From G963666705 sp963666705 (lineage in GTDB: Bacteria > Pseudomonadota > Alphaproteobacteria > CADEGL01): a stretch of 64,000 nucleotides of DNA. The notes under the pieces were generated by a model. That model was not told the origin of the DNA and did no database searches. It was given only the letters and a program-made list of their open reading frames with translations. Below, in pieces: positions 16,011 to 24,823 of the stretch. A program made the translations under genes and the position numbers. The stretch is taken from positions 186,001 through 250,000 of the forward strand of contig CAXXKO010000026.1 in assembly GCA_963666705.2 (NCBI GenBank). The letters are read 5' to 3'. Numbering within the stretch: position 1 is the first letter of the stretch; each line of letters begins with the position of its first letter.

Positions 16011-17138
16011 CTAGACGTCCAGCTTGTACAGCTTAATCGCGTTCTCGCCGAACACCTTGCGCTGATCGGCCTCGGGCAACGGGCCCATGTTCTCGCGCAG
16101 CTCCCTCACCGGGTTCAGGATCGAATCGGAATGGGGATAGTCATAGGCCCAGAGGAACCGGTCCGCGCCCAGAACCTCGATGCTGAGGCGCGCGAGCCGC
16201 TCGTCGGGGTCCATGGAGAACCAGCAATTGTTCGTGACGTACTCCTTCGGGCGCAGCTTCATGCGCGCGGTGAAGCCGTTCACGTCGTACTTCTCCTCCA
16301 TGCGGTCGACGAGGCCCACCAGCCAGCCGATGCCCGATTCGAGGATCACGAGCTTCAGCTTCGGGAATTTGTCGAACGTGCCTTCGTTGATGAAGCTGGT
16401 GAAATGCATGATGAGGTCCGGCGGGGTCAGGACGAACGACCACCAGGTGGTGATGTATTCGGCCGGATAGCAGCGCGCCCAGTAGCAGCCCTTGCCCACG
16501 CCCGGGTGGATCGAGACCGGAATGTCCGCGTCCTGCGCCGCCGCCCACAGCCGGTCGTAGTGGGGCAGACCGTAGGGCAGGTTGTTCGGCGGCACGCTGT
16601 TGATCATGACGGCCTTGGCGCCGAGCTTGACGGTCCGCTTGAGCTCCTTGATGCCCTCGTCCAGGTCGAGCGTCGGGATGTGGGAGACGGGCACCAGGCG
16701 GTCGGGATGGGGGCGGCAGAAATCGAATACCCAGTTGTTGTAGGCCCGGCAACAGGCGGCCGCCAGCTTGGCGTCCTGGCAATCGTGCTCCCAGCAGATG
16801 CCGAGCGTGGGATAGACGATGGTGATGTCGATCTCCTCCGAATCCATCACCTTGACGCGCTCGTGCGGATCGTAGCCGCCGGGGACCATGGCCTCCTTCC
16901 AGCTGATCATGCCGGGCGTGAGGTAGGGCCGCGCGTCCTTGCCGATGGCGCCGAAGGCGCCCAGCGTGCCGCCCTGCATCAGCTCGACCTCGTGGCCGTC
17001 GATGCTCAGGTATTCGAGGCCCTTGTCGTCACGCGCGATGTGCAGCGCGCGGTCCCGGTACTCGGGCTCGATATACTCCTGCCACAAATCGGCCGGCTCC
17101 ATGATATGGCCGTCGACGTCGATCATTTTCGCATCCAT
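16011..17138 (-). CDS. Amidohydrolase family 2 protein, paralogue 1
   Basis: 375-residue TIM-barrel metal-dependent hydrolase/decarboxylase of the amidohydrolase_2 (ACMSD-like, COG2159) group. Metal-ligand regions visible are MIDVDGHIMEP near the N-terminus, IPVSIHPG in the middle and FLWAYDYPHSD near the C-terminus. Substrates of the group include aromatic ring-cleavage products and hydroxybenzoates; this one is unknown. It is a tandem duplicate of the next gene: long stretches, including the last 20 or so residues, are almost identical. It follows that gene by 60 bp on the minus strand. Confidence 0.88.
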   Translation of the reverse strand: MDAKMIDVDGHIMEPADLWQEYIEPEYRDRALHIARDDKGLEYLSIDGHEVELMQGGTLGAFGAIGKDARPYLTPGMISWKEAMVPGGYDPHERVKVMDSEEIDITIVYPTLGICWEHDCQDAKLAAACCRAYNNWVFDFCRPHPDRLVPVSHIPTLDLDEGIKELKRTVKLGAKAVMINSVPPNNLPYGLPHYDRLWAAAQDADIPVSIHPGVGKGCYWARCYPAEYITTWWSFVLTPPDLIMHFTSFINEGTFDKFPKLKLVILESGIGWLVGLVDRMEEKYDVNGFTARMKLRPKEYVTNNCWFSMDPDERLARLSIEVLGADRFLWAYDYPHSDSILNPVRELRENMGPLPEADQRKVFGENAIKLYKLDV

Positions 17139-17198
17139 GGTCCAGAGCCTCCCTCATCTTCCTTGGTGGACGTTGCGTCGGCCCCGCGCGCCGGGGCG

Positions 17199-18326
17199 CT
17201 ATGCATCCAGCTTGTACAGCTTAATCGCGTTCTCGCCGAACACCTTGCGCTGATCGGCCTCGGGCAACGGGCCCAGGTTCTCGCGCAGCTCCTTCACCGG
17301 GTTCAGGATCGAATCGGAATGGGGGTAGTCGAAGGCCCACAGGAACCGGTCCGCGCCCAGGACCTCGATGCTGAGGCGCGCGAGCCGCTCGTCCGGGTCC
17401 ATGGCGAACCAGCACTGGCGCGCGACGTACTCCTTCGGGCGCAGCTTCATGCGCGCGGTGAAGCCGTTGACGTCGTACTTCTCCTCCATCCGGTCGACGA
17501 GGCCCACGAGCCAGCCGATGCCCGATTCGAGGAACACGACCTTGAGGGCGGGGAAGCGATCGAAGGTGCCTTCGTTGATGAAGCTGGCGAAGTGCATGAT
17601 CATGTCGGGCGGCGTCAGCACGAAGACCCACCAGGTGGTGATGTATTCGGCCGGGTAGCACCGGGCCCAATAGCAGCCCTTGCCCTGGCTGGGATGGATC
17701 GTGACGGGCACGTCCGCATCCTGGATCGCCGCCCACAGCCGGTCGTAGTGGGGCAGGCCGTAGGGCAGATCGCTCGGCGGCACGTCGCTGATCATCAGCG
17801 CCTTGGCCCCCAGCGCCACGGTGCGCTCGACCTCCCTGACACCTTCGTCCAGGTCGAGCGTCGGGATGTGGGCGACGGGCACCAGGCGGTCGGGATGGGG
17901 GCGGCAGAAATCGAAGGCCCAGTTGTTGTAGGCCCGACAGCTGGCGGCCGCCAGCTTGGCGTCCTTGCAGCCGTACTCCCAGCAGGTGTCGAGGGAGGGA
18001 TAGACGAGGGTCATGTCTATCTCCTCGGCGTCCATCACCTTGACGCGCTCGTGCGGATCGTAGCCGCCGGGCACCATGGCCTCCCGCCAGCTGATCTTGC
18101 CGGGCGTGAGGTAGGGCCGCGCGTCCTTGCCGATGGCGCCGAAGGCGCCCATGGTCCCGCCCTGCATCAGCTCGATCCTTTGGCGGTCGACCGTCAGGTG
18201 CTCGAGCCCCTGCTCGTCGCGCTCGATGCGCACCGTTCGATCGCGGTATTCGGGCTCGATATAGTCGCGCCACAGCTCGGCCGGCTCCATGATATGGCCG
18301 TCGACGTCGATCATCCTGGCGTCCAT
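17199..18326 (-). CDS. Amidohydrolase family 2 protein, paralogue 2
   Basis: 375 residues, co-linear with paralogue 1 and sharing MIDVDGHIMEP, PHYDRLWAA, IHPSQGKGCYWARCYPAEY, GADRFLWAFDYPHSD. Differences are concentrated in the N-terminal quarter and around the middle histidine (VTIHPSQ versus VSIHPGV), which may reflect a shift in substrate. The start at 18326 follows a G-rich ribosome site; an earlier ATG at 18392 overlaps the upstream gene. It is probably one operon with the MmgE/PrpD gene 62 bp upstream. Confidence 0.88.
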   Translation of the reverse strand: MDARMIDVDGHIMEPAELWRDYIEPEYRDRTVRIERDEQGLEHLTVDRQRIELMQGGTMGAFGAIGKDARPYLTPGKISWREAMVPGGYDPHERVKVMDAEEIDMTLVYPSLDTCWEYGCKDAKLAAASCRAYNNWAFDFCRPHPDRLVPVAHIPTLDLDEGVREVERTVALGAKALMISDVPPSDLPYGLPHYDRLWAAIQDADVPVTIHPSQGKGCYWARCYPAEYITTWWVFVLTPPDMIMHFASFINEGTFDRFPALKVVFLESGIGWLVGLVDRMEEKYDVNGFTARMKLRPKEYVARQCWFAMDPDERLARLSIEVLGADRFLWAFDYPHSDSILNPVKELRENLGPLPEADQRKVFGENAIKLYKLDA

Positions 18327-18388
18327 GGATCGGCCCCCGTTCTTCCCTGCCGGCACCCCGCGAGCGATGGGCCGCGGGGCGCGGTCGT

Positions 18389-19765
18389 TCAAGCGGCCCG
18401 CTCCGGGTAGGTCAGCTCGGACGCCAGTGCCGACGCATCATTGAGGCCGTCGAGGTCGAGCACCATGTCCTCGCAGCGCGCCGTCTGCGCCTCCGACAGT
18501 ACCAGGTTGCCGGTGTAGCGGAACTTCTCGACGAACTCGTCGCGCTCGCGCAGGTTCGGCGGGTGCCCGCGGAAACCGGTGGCCTCGCCCCGGACCTGCT
18601 CGCCGTTGTGCAGCTTGATCGTCACCGGATGGGGCTGGGCCAGGTTGCCCGCGTGCCATTCCGGGTGCAGGGTGACCTCGACCTTCCGCCGCAGCGCGCG
18701 CACGTCCGCGTCGCCGAGCCGGCTCTCCCGGAAGCTGCCCAGCCCGACCCGGTCGTCCAGCACCGCGACGGCGACGCCGTGGGGGATGCTGAACTTGGCC
18801 TCGTCCGCGTTCGCCGGGTTGTCGAAGCGGCAGAGGCCGCCGTGCAGCAGGTTCGTCTCGACATGGATCCCGGCGATATCGGCGGCATCGATGGCGTTGT
18901 CGCGGGCCAGCCCGCGCGCCATCTCCATCAGGTGCTGCATGAGCGAGCAGCACGGAAACAGCTTCGATTCGTGTTCCGCTATCCGGAACGGGTTGCCCCA
19001 GCCGCCGAGGATGGCCTGGATGTCGTATTCCTCCCCGCCCCCGGTCATGATGTCGAGGAGGCCGCCCTGGACCTCGACGATCTCCGGCCGGCCGGTCATG
19101 CCCGCGCGCGCCAGGAACGCCGCCGCCACGCCCACCCGCCCGGCGAAGCCCGATTCGAGATAGTGGGCCATGGAGCCGGTCTGCTTCACGATGCCGCTGG
19201 CTTGGGATGCGCCCAGGCTCAAGGCCATGGATGTGGTGTGGTCGTCGAAATCGAGGAGCTTGGCGACACCCGCCGCGATGCCCAGAATCCCCATGGTGTC
19301 GAGGTTCATGTAGGCCACGTTGTCGGGCGCGTCCGGGTCGGGGTTCGCGGCCTGGCCCAGGCGGCCCTGCACCTCGTGGCCGATGATGCAGGCCTCCATC
19401 AGCTTGCGGCCCGAGAGGTGGAACTTCTCCGCGACAGAAAGCAGCGGCGGGAACAGCATGAACAGCGAGACGCACTCGGGGTAGCAATTGCCCTCGTACT
19501 CGGTCGAATGCCACATGGTATTGTTGGCGAGGGCGGCGTTGTCGAGCGTGGTGCGGAAGCCGCAGCCCAGTACCCCCACCTCGGGGGCCGCGCCCTGGGC
19601 GCGCACGTACTCGGCGATGATCCGCCCCGCCGGCTCGGTGGAGCCGGCGAGCGTAGCGCCGGTGACGGCTAGGCTCGTGAGCTTGGCGAACTCGATCGCC
19701 TCCGAGGGGATGTCCTCGTACCCCGTCGCGCGGACCAGCTTCGCGATTTCTCCCGTCAACGTCAT
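18389..19765 (-). CDS. MmgE/PrpD family protein
   Basis: 458-residue member of the MmgE/PrpD (2-methylcitrate dehydratase/cis-aconitate decarboxylase fold) family. Recognisable segments are NNTMWHSTEYEGNC, IIGHEVQGRLGQA, SLGASQASGIVKQTGSMAHYLESGFAGRVGV and FPCCSLMQHLME. The enzymes act on tricarboxylic or related acids, but many members have unknown substrates. AAGGAGG sits just before the start. It heads a three-gene minus-strand operon with the two amidohydrolases, suggesting a shared catabolic route. Confidence 0.87.
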   Translation of the reverse strand: MTLTGEIAKLVRATGYEDIPSEAIEFAKLTSLAVTGATLAGSTEPAGRIIAEYVRAQGAAPEVGVLGCGFRTTLDNAALANNTMWHSTEYEGNCYPECVSLFMLFPPLLSVAEKFHLSGRKLMEACIIGHEVQGRLGQAANPDPDAPDNVAYMNLDTMGILGIAAGVAKLLDFDDHTTSMALSLGASQASGIVKQTGSMAHYLESGFAGRVGVAAAFLARAGMTGRPEIVEVQGGLLDIMTGGGEEYDIQAILGGWGNPFRIAEHESKLFPCCSLMQHLMEMARGLARDNAIDAADIAGIHVETNLLHGGLCRFDNPANADEAKFSIPHGVAVAVLDDRVGLGSFRESRLGDADVRALRRKVEVTLHPEWHAGNLAQPHPVTIKLHNGEQVRGEATGFRGHPPNLRERDEFVEKFRYTGNLVLSEAQTARCEDMVLDLDGLNDASALASELTYPERAA

Positions 19766-20346
19766 GGAGACCTCCTTTTCCGGTCGTCGCCGACTGACCC
19801 ACGTTCGATACTCGACAGTACCGGCCCGCTGGCCCGGGCACAACATCGGGCTCGCGCGGCCAGGCGCCATTCCTTGTCCGGGATGTCCCAGACGATTCCT
19901 CCCAGGCACGGAAGCCGGTAGCACGCTCGTGTTTTGAACGAAAGCGTGACCCTACAGCCCGGTTCGGGGTCTTGCGCCAGGCACTCCATGCTTCCGAGAC
20001 GCCGCCAAGACCCTATCGTGTGCGGGAAGACGGTCGCCGGGCAAACACGGAGAGTCCGGCGCCCGCCGGTCCCGGCGGTCGACGGTCAGGTCCGCCGTCA
20101 GGTCGGCGAGGGTCAGGGAGCCCGGCTGGTCGCGCCACCACGGGAGCGGCTGGAACGGAGCGATGGAAGAAGCGGCGATCGCGACACGCTTTTACGACGC
20201 CATGTCCGGCGATCTTCGCCGGCTCGAGTAGGTAAAAAGGGAAGGCCGCAAGAACGAATAGGCACACAAAGTTGGACAAAAGCTTGGGCGCAAGTTGGAC
20301 GATGCTTTTCCGTTCGCACGCAGACGCGGCCAAGTCCTTGAAAAAG
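19766..20346. other. Gene-free stretch before tRNA-Lys
   Basis: About 580 bp with no supportable gene. A 22-codon frame at 20163-20231 (MEEAAIATRFYDAM..) resembles the first helix of SnoaL-like proteins but stops at once; it may be a decayed gene. The region lies at the inner edge of the tRNA-bounded segment where an integrase gene would be expected; none is seen. Confidence 0.4.
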
Positions 20347-20422
<76 letters not shown>

Positions 20423-20626
20423 TTTATGCTTTAAATCAATTCGTTAACAGATCAATTCAGCGTCTTCGGCCGCGATCGCGAGGTTGCTCGCCATGAGCCC
20501 AGCCCGCTCGGCTAGGACATACAAAAAATGCCGAGCTCTTACAAGGGGGCGGCCTTGGCGACGGGCCCACCCTCATCGGCTTCGAACAACACGCGCTCGA
20601 ATGCCGCGGGGGGGCTTCGCCCCGCC

Positions 20627-22198
20627 TCAATCCCCCGCCGCGCGCTTTCCGGGCTCGGCCGCCGCCGGCGGGGATGTGAGCGCTTCGGCCAGCGCCTTGC
20701 CCTCCGGCTCCGCGAGGGCGGCCGCCCGGGCCTCGGCCAGCCAATCGGCGGAAGGGGGAATGGCCCCGGCGAGGGTGGGGGTGATGACGGTCTCCAGGAT
20801 GGCGAGGAAATTGGCGCGGCCGCGGGCGTGGGTCTCGCCGTAGCCCTTGAGGAGCGTGGCGCACTTCGCGACCTCGATCGCGAAACCCGCATCGAGGCTG
20901 GCGGCGAGGGTCACGGCGTCGAGCCAGCGGGCGATCAGCGCATGTTCTTGCGCGAAACGATAGCTGCCGCGGCGGCGGCGCTTGAGCGCGGCCAGCAGGC
21001 GCAGGCGCAGGTGGCCCGAGACCGTGTGGCTCTTCAAGCGCATGGGCAGGCGCAGGCGCTGCCAGGCGCCGCCCCGCGCCGCGAGGCGCACGAGCGCTTC
21101 GCCGATGGCCCGGGGGAGGACCGAGCCCACCTCCTCCAGGCCCGGCTTCAGGAACTCGGTCACATGGATCGGCTCGCCCGGCTTGGCCCCGGCATCGGCG
21201 CGGACCCGCGCCCGGCGGGCCGCGCGGCTCTTCAGGTCGGCGACGCGGACCACGTCCTCATAGCTCATCCACAGGGCGAGGTGGCGCGCCGCCTCTCGGG
21301 TGAGCGCGAAGCCGCCGTCCTGGCCGCCCGCCGCCCGGTCGGCGTCGAGCACGGGCTCGAGCCGGGTCATGTACTCGGCCGCATAGGCCGCGTCCTGGTA
21401 GTCGCGCAGGCGTTTGGTGCCTTCGTCGACGATATCGCGAACCTCGGCCGGGAAGCCCTCGCGCACGCGCGCCTCGATGCCGGCGGCGGCGGGTGCCGCG
21501 CCCGACCAGCTCCGCGCCGGCGGGGCCGCCGTCGCCGGGGCCTCGATCTCGCCGCGCGCGACGCCCAGGCCGATCGTGAAGCCCGCCAGGTTGGGCTCGA
21601 CCGCCACGCCGCGCGCGCGGATCGCGGCCTCGAACGCGGACGCCGGGATGGGCAGGGCCTCGGTGCCCGCGATGATGCCGAGGAGGATGGCGTTGAGCGC
21701 CACCGACCGCGCGCGCGCGATGGCGTCGAGGTCGTGGAGGATGGGGCGTCGCGCGATTCCGCGCGCGGCCGCGAGGATGCGCGCATCGTCGTGGATGCCG
21801 TCGCCCATGGCGGACTTCTCGGCGATGGCGTAGATGCGGTGGGTCGAGGCGATGAGGGTGGTGCGGTCCGGGCTCACGAAGCCGTTCTCGATTGAGCGCC
21901 CGGCCTCCAGCAGCTCCGAGGACACCACCACGTCCACGTCGCCCGGGCTGGGGTAGAGGGACATGACCGGTTCGCGCCCGCCGAGCGCCGCCAGGGCCAC
22001 GGGGTAGACCTCGACATAATAGGTGGTGGCGCCGGTGCGCTGGGCCACGCCGGGGATCGAGGTGCTCTGCACCGGGAAGCCGGCCGCCCTGGCCGCGCCC
22101 ACGACCCAGTCGGCGAGGAGGCCGCCGCCCTCCCCGCCGAGAGCGCCGATGAGCAGGGTCGTCGCGCGCTCGGGCAAGGTGCGGGTGGCCGGCTTCAT
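20627..22198 (-). CDS. iorB: Indolepyruvate ferredoxin oxidoreductase beta-type subunit with C-terminal extension
   Basis: 523 residues, much longer than the roughly 200 of classical IorB. Residues about 10-200 form the pyruvate/ketoisovalerate oxidoreductase gamma domain (LLIGALGGEGGGLLADWVV, STSIPGVAQRTGATTYYVEVYP). The rest is an all-helical extension resembling the DUF6537 region found in large proteobacterial 2-oxoacid oxidoreductases. It acts with IorA to convert aryl pyruvates to aryl-acetyl-CoA while reducing ferredoxin. The start overlaps the end of the iorA ferredoxin domain (ATGA). Reduced ferredoxin from such an enzyme could supply benzoyl-CoA reductase, but that link is inference. 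Confidence 0.85.
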   Translation of the reverse strand: MKPATRTLPERATTLLIGALGGEGGGLLADWVVGAARAAGFPVQSTSIPGVAQRTGATTYYVEVYPVALAALGGREPVMSLYPSPGDVDVVVSSELLEAGRSIENGFVSPDRTTLIASTHRIYAIAEKSAMGDGIHDDARILAAARGIARRPILHDLDAIARARSVALNAILLGIIAGTEALPIPASAFEAAIRARGVAVEPNLAGFTIGLGVARGEIEAPATAAPPARSWSGAAPAAAGIEARVREGFPAEVRDIVDEGTKRLRDYQDAAYAAEYMTRLEPVLDADRAAGGQDGGFALTREAARHLALWMSYEDVVRVADLKSRAARRARVRADAGAKPGEPIHVTEFLKPGLEEVGSVLPRAIGEALVRLAARGGAWQRLRLPMRLKSHTVSGHLRLRLLAALKRRRRGSYRFAQEHALIARWLDAVTLAASLDAGFAIEVAKCATLLKGYGETHARGRANFLAILETVITPTLAGAIPPSADWLAEARAAALAEPEGKALAEALTSPPAAAEPGKRAAGD

Positions 22199-24341
22199 GC
22201 GCGCATCCCGGCGTCCGCCCGACCGCCGCCGAGCCAGCCGATCACCCGCCGGCGCACGGCCGCGATGAAGCGGTCGCCCAGGTTCGGGTTCTGGACGATG
22301 TCGGCGCGGTAGAAGGAGGGGCACAAGGCGGCGACGTCCGCCACCTCGCCGCACAGCCCGCAGCCTACGCAGTCCTCGTTCACATGGGCGACGGGGTCGG
22401 TGCGCAGGGGGTCGGGGTTGGGCTTGATGGTCAGCGATGGGCAGCCCGAGAGGCGGATGCAGGAATGGTCGCCCGTGCACACCTCGTCATCGACGCCGTA
22501 GCGGGTGCGCACCACGCGCTCCCCGGCCGCGAGGCGCGCGCGCGCGAGCGGATGCGGCGCTGGCGGGCGAGCTGGCACTCGCCGTCGGCGACGATGACCT
22601 TGAGGCCGCCCTCCTTGCTCGTCATCGCCTCGCGCAGGGTCTTCACCATGGTGGCCACATGATAGGTCGTGACCGTGCGCAGCCACTTGACGCCGATGCC
22701 CTCCAGGGCCGCGCGGATGGTCTGGCCCGTGGGCTCGTCGCGGAAGTTGGTGCCGGTCGAGGGGATGTGCTGCTGGCCCGTCGCCGCGCTGTAGCCGTTG
22801 TTCATGATGAGAAGCACGGAATCGGTCTTGTTGAAGACCGCGCCCGCGACGCCGCTCGCGAGGCCGTTATGCCAGAGCCCGCCATCGCCCATGATGCTGA
22901 TGGTGCGCTTCTCGCCGAAGGCCGGGCCCACGGCGGCGCCGCTCGACAGGCCAAGGCCGTAGCCCAGCACCGAATTGCCGATGTTGAAGGGCGGCAGGGC
23001 GGCGAAGGTGTGGCAGCCGATATCGGCGTTCACGTGGATGCGGCCCAGATCCTTCTCGACGAGCTTGATGGCGGCGAAGACCGGGCGCTCGGGGCAGCCC
23101 GTGCAGAAGCCGGGCGGCCGCTTGGGCGTGGCCCCGCCGAGCAGCGCCGCCGCGCGCCCCCGGATGCCGGCGATGGCCGCGGCCCGGCTCGCCACGGCTG
23201 CTGAATCGATGCCGGCCGGCACCGCGCCCTCGACGAACTTGGCCAGGCCCGCGACCACGGCCTCGAGGATGTATTCGCCCGCCATGGGGAGGACGTCCTT
23301 GCCCACGATGGTCGTGCCCAGGTCCGCCTTTCGCAGCAGCGCGTTGATGGCCTCTTCGAGGAAATCGGGCTGGCCCTCCTCGACCACGAGGACGGCGCGC
23401 TTGCCCGCGCAGAACCCCGCCACCTCCTCGGGCACCAGGGGATAGGTGACATTGAGGGCCAGGATGGGGATGCGCGCGGCCCCGAAGGCGTCGGCCAGGC
23501 CGAGCTGTTGGAGGCCGCGGATGACGGAATTGTAGAGCCCGCCCTGGAGGATGATGCCGACATCGTCGCACTCACCCGGGAAGACCTCGTTGAGCTCGTG
23601 CTCGCGGATGAAGGCGCGGGCCGCCGGCAGGCGCGTCTCGACCTTGTGCTTCTCCTGGGCGTAGGTGGCGGGTGGCAGGCAGATGCGGGCGTAGTCGAAA
23701 TCGGGCTCCTCGATGACGGCGTTGCGCGAGATGGTGGCGGGCTTGTTGTCCTTGCAGGTGAAGTGCCCGTGGGCGTGGCAGGCGCGGATGCGGAACTCGG
23801 CCATGACCGGGGTGTTGCTCGCCTCGGAGAGCTCGAACGCCTTCTCGACGAGGTTGACGATGGTGGGCAGGTGGGGGCGCGGGTCGAGGAGCCAGAAGGA
23901 AGACTTCATGGCGAAGGCGTGGGTGCGCTCCTGGATGATGCTGGCGCCCTCGCCGTAATCCTCGCCGACGATGATGACAGTGCCGCCCTTGACCCCGGCC
24001 GAGGCGAGGTTGGAGAGCGCGTCCGAGGCGACGTTGGTGCCGACCACCGATTTCCAGCACACGGCACCCCGCATGGGGTAGTTGATCGACGCCGCGCACA
24101 TGGACGCCGCCGCCGCCTCGTTCGAGCAGGCCTCGAAATGGATGCCCATCTCGTCGAGCAGGTCCTGCGCGTCTGTCAGCACGTCCATGACGTGGCTGAC
24201 CGGGGCGCCCTGGTAGCCGCCCACGTAGCTCACGCCCGACTGCAGCAGCGCCTTGGTGATGGCGAGGATGCCCTCGCCATGGAACTCCTCGCCCTCGCCG
24301 AGCCTGAGCAGCTCGACCTCCCTGGCAAAGGACCGTTCCAT
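22195..24341 (-). pseudogene. iorA: Indolepyruvate ferredoxin oxidoreductase alpha subunit, frameshifted before ferredoxin domain
   Basis: ThDP-dependent alpha subunit. The intact frame from 24341 covers the pyrimidine-binding and ThDP domains (GYQGAPVSHVMDVL, CTGCPERP, ISIMGDGGLWHNG, LLIMNNGYSAATGQQ). It loses frame after VIVADGECQLARQRRI. The C-terminal two-[4Fe-4S] domain continues in another frame to 22195 (VCTGDHSCIRLSGCPS and DCVGCGLCGEVADVAALCPSF). The break is in a 13-base GC dinucleotide run at 22534-22546; one more base, or one GC unit fewer, restores a 715-residue protein. All cluster cysteines are intact. Slippage, phase variation or a sequencing indel are all possible. GGGGAGGTG precedes the start. 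Confidence 0.85.
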
Positions 24342-24384
24342 GGAGCACCTCCCCTCGGTTACCTCGCCGCGATGTTAGAGCATT

Positions 24385-24789
24385 TCACGGCTGGTCGGAA
24401 CCGGCCCCGCTCTCCGCCGCGAGGAACGTCACCACCTCCACGCGGTTGCCATCCGAATCGCGGATGAAGGCGGCGTAGTAGCCCTCGCCGTAGTCGGGCC
24501 GCGCGCCCGGCGCGCCGTCGGATACGGCACCGGCCGCGAGCGCCGCCCGGTGGAAGGCGTCCACCTGTGCTGGCTCCCTGGCCCGCAAGCAGACATGGGT
24601 GCCGCTCCCCGCCGGCACCGGCCCCATCCCGGGCCGGCCGTTCAGCCAGAATTCGGGATAGCGCTTGCCGAACCCGACCGTGTCCGCCCGGCTCACCAGC
24701 TTTTCAAGCCCGATCTCCGCCAGGACGGCCTCGTAGAACGCGGCGCTGCGCTCCAGGTCCCGCACGCCCAGGGACACATGATCGATCAC
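24385..24789 (-). CDS. VOC-family (glyoxalase/bleomycin resistance-like) protein
   Basis: 134-residue single VOC domain with paired beta-alpha-beta-beta-beta units. Likely metal positions are H4 (MIDHVSLGV), the histidine in GTHVCLRA and the glutamate in NRVEVVTF. RDLERSAAFYEAVL is typical of the family. Activity (dioxygenase, isomerase or lyase) cannot be told. It lies between uxaA-like and iorA genes on the same strand with short gaps (34 and 43 bp), consistent with one transcript. Confidence 0.85.
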   Translation of the reverse strand: MIDHVSLGVRDLERSAAFYEAVLAEIGLEKLVSRADTVGFGKRYPEFWLNGRPGMGPVPAGSGTHVCLRAREPAQVDAFHRAALAAGAVSDGAPGARPDYGEGYYAAFIRDSDGNRVEVVTFLAAESGAGSDQP

Positions 24790-24823
24790 CCCGCACCTTC
24801 CCGCTTCGCTTCAAGCCCTCGCC

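Noticed and set aside
15999..18410. An 803-codon open frame on the plus strand opposite the two amidohydrolase genes
   Set aside because: It is antisense to two well-conserved paralogues, mirrors their duplication and is rich in Val/Arg/Asp as expected for the complement of high-GC coding DNA.
20163..20231. Start of a SnoaL-like gene (MEEAAIATRFYDAM...)
   Set aside because: It stops after 22 codons with no continuation in other frames that I could follow; too short to support.
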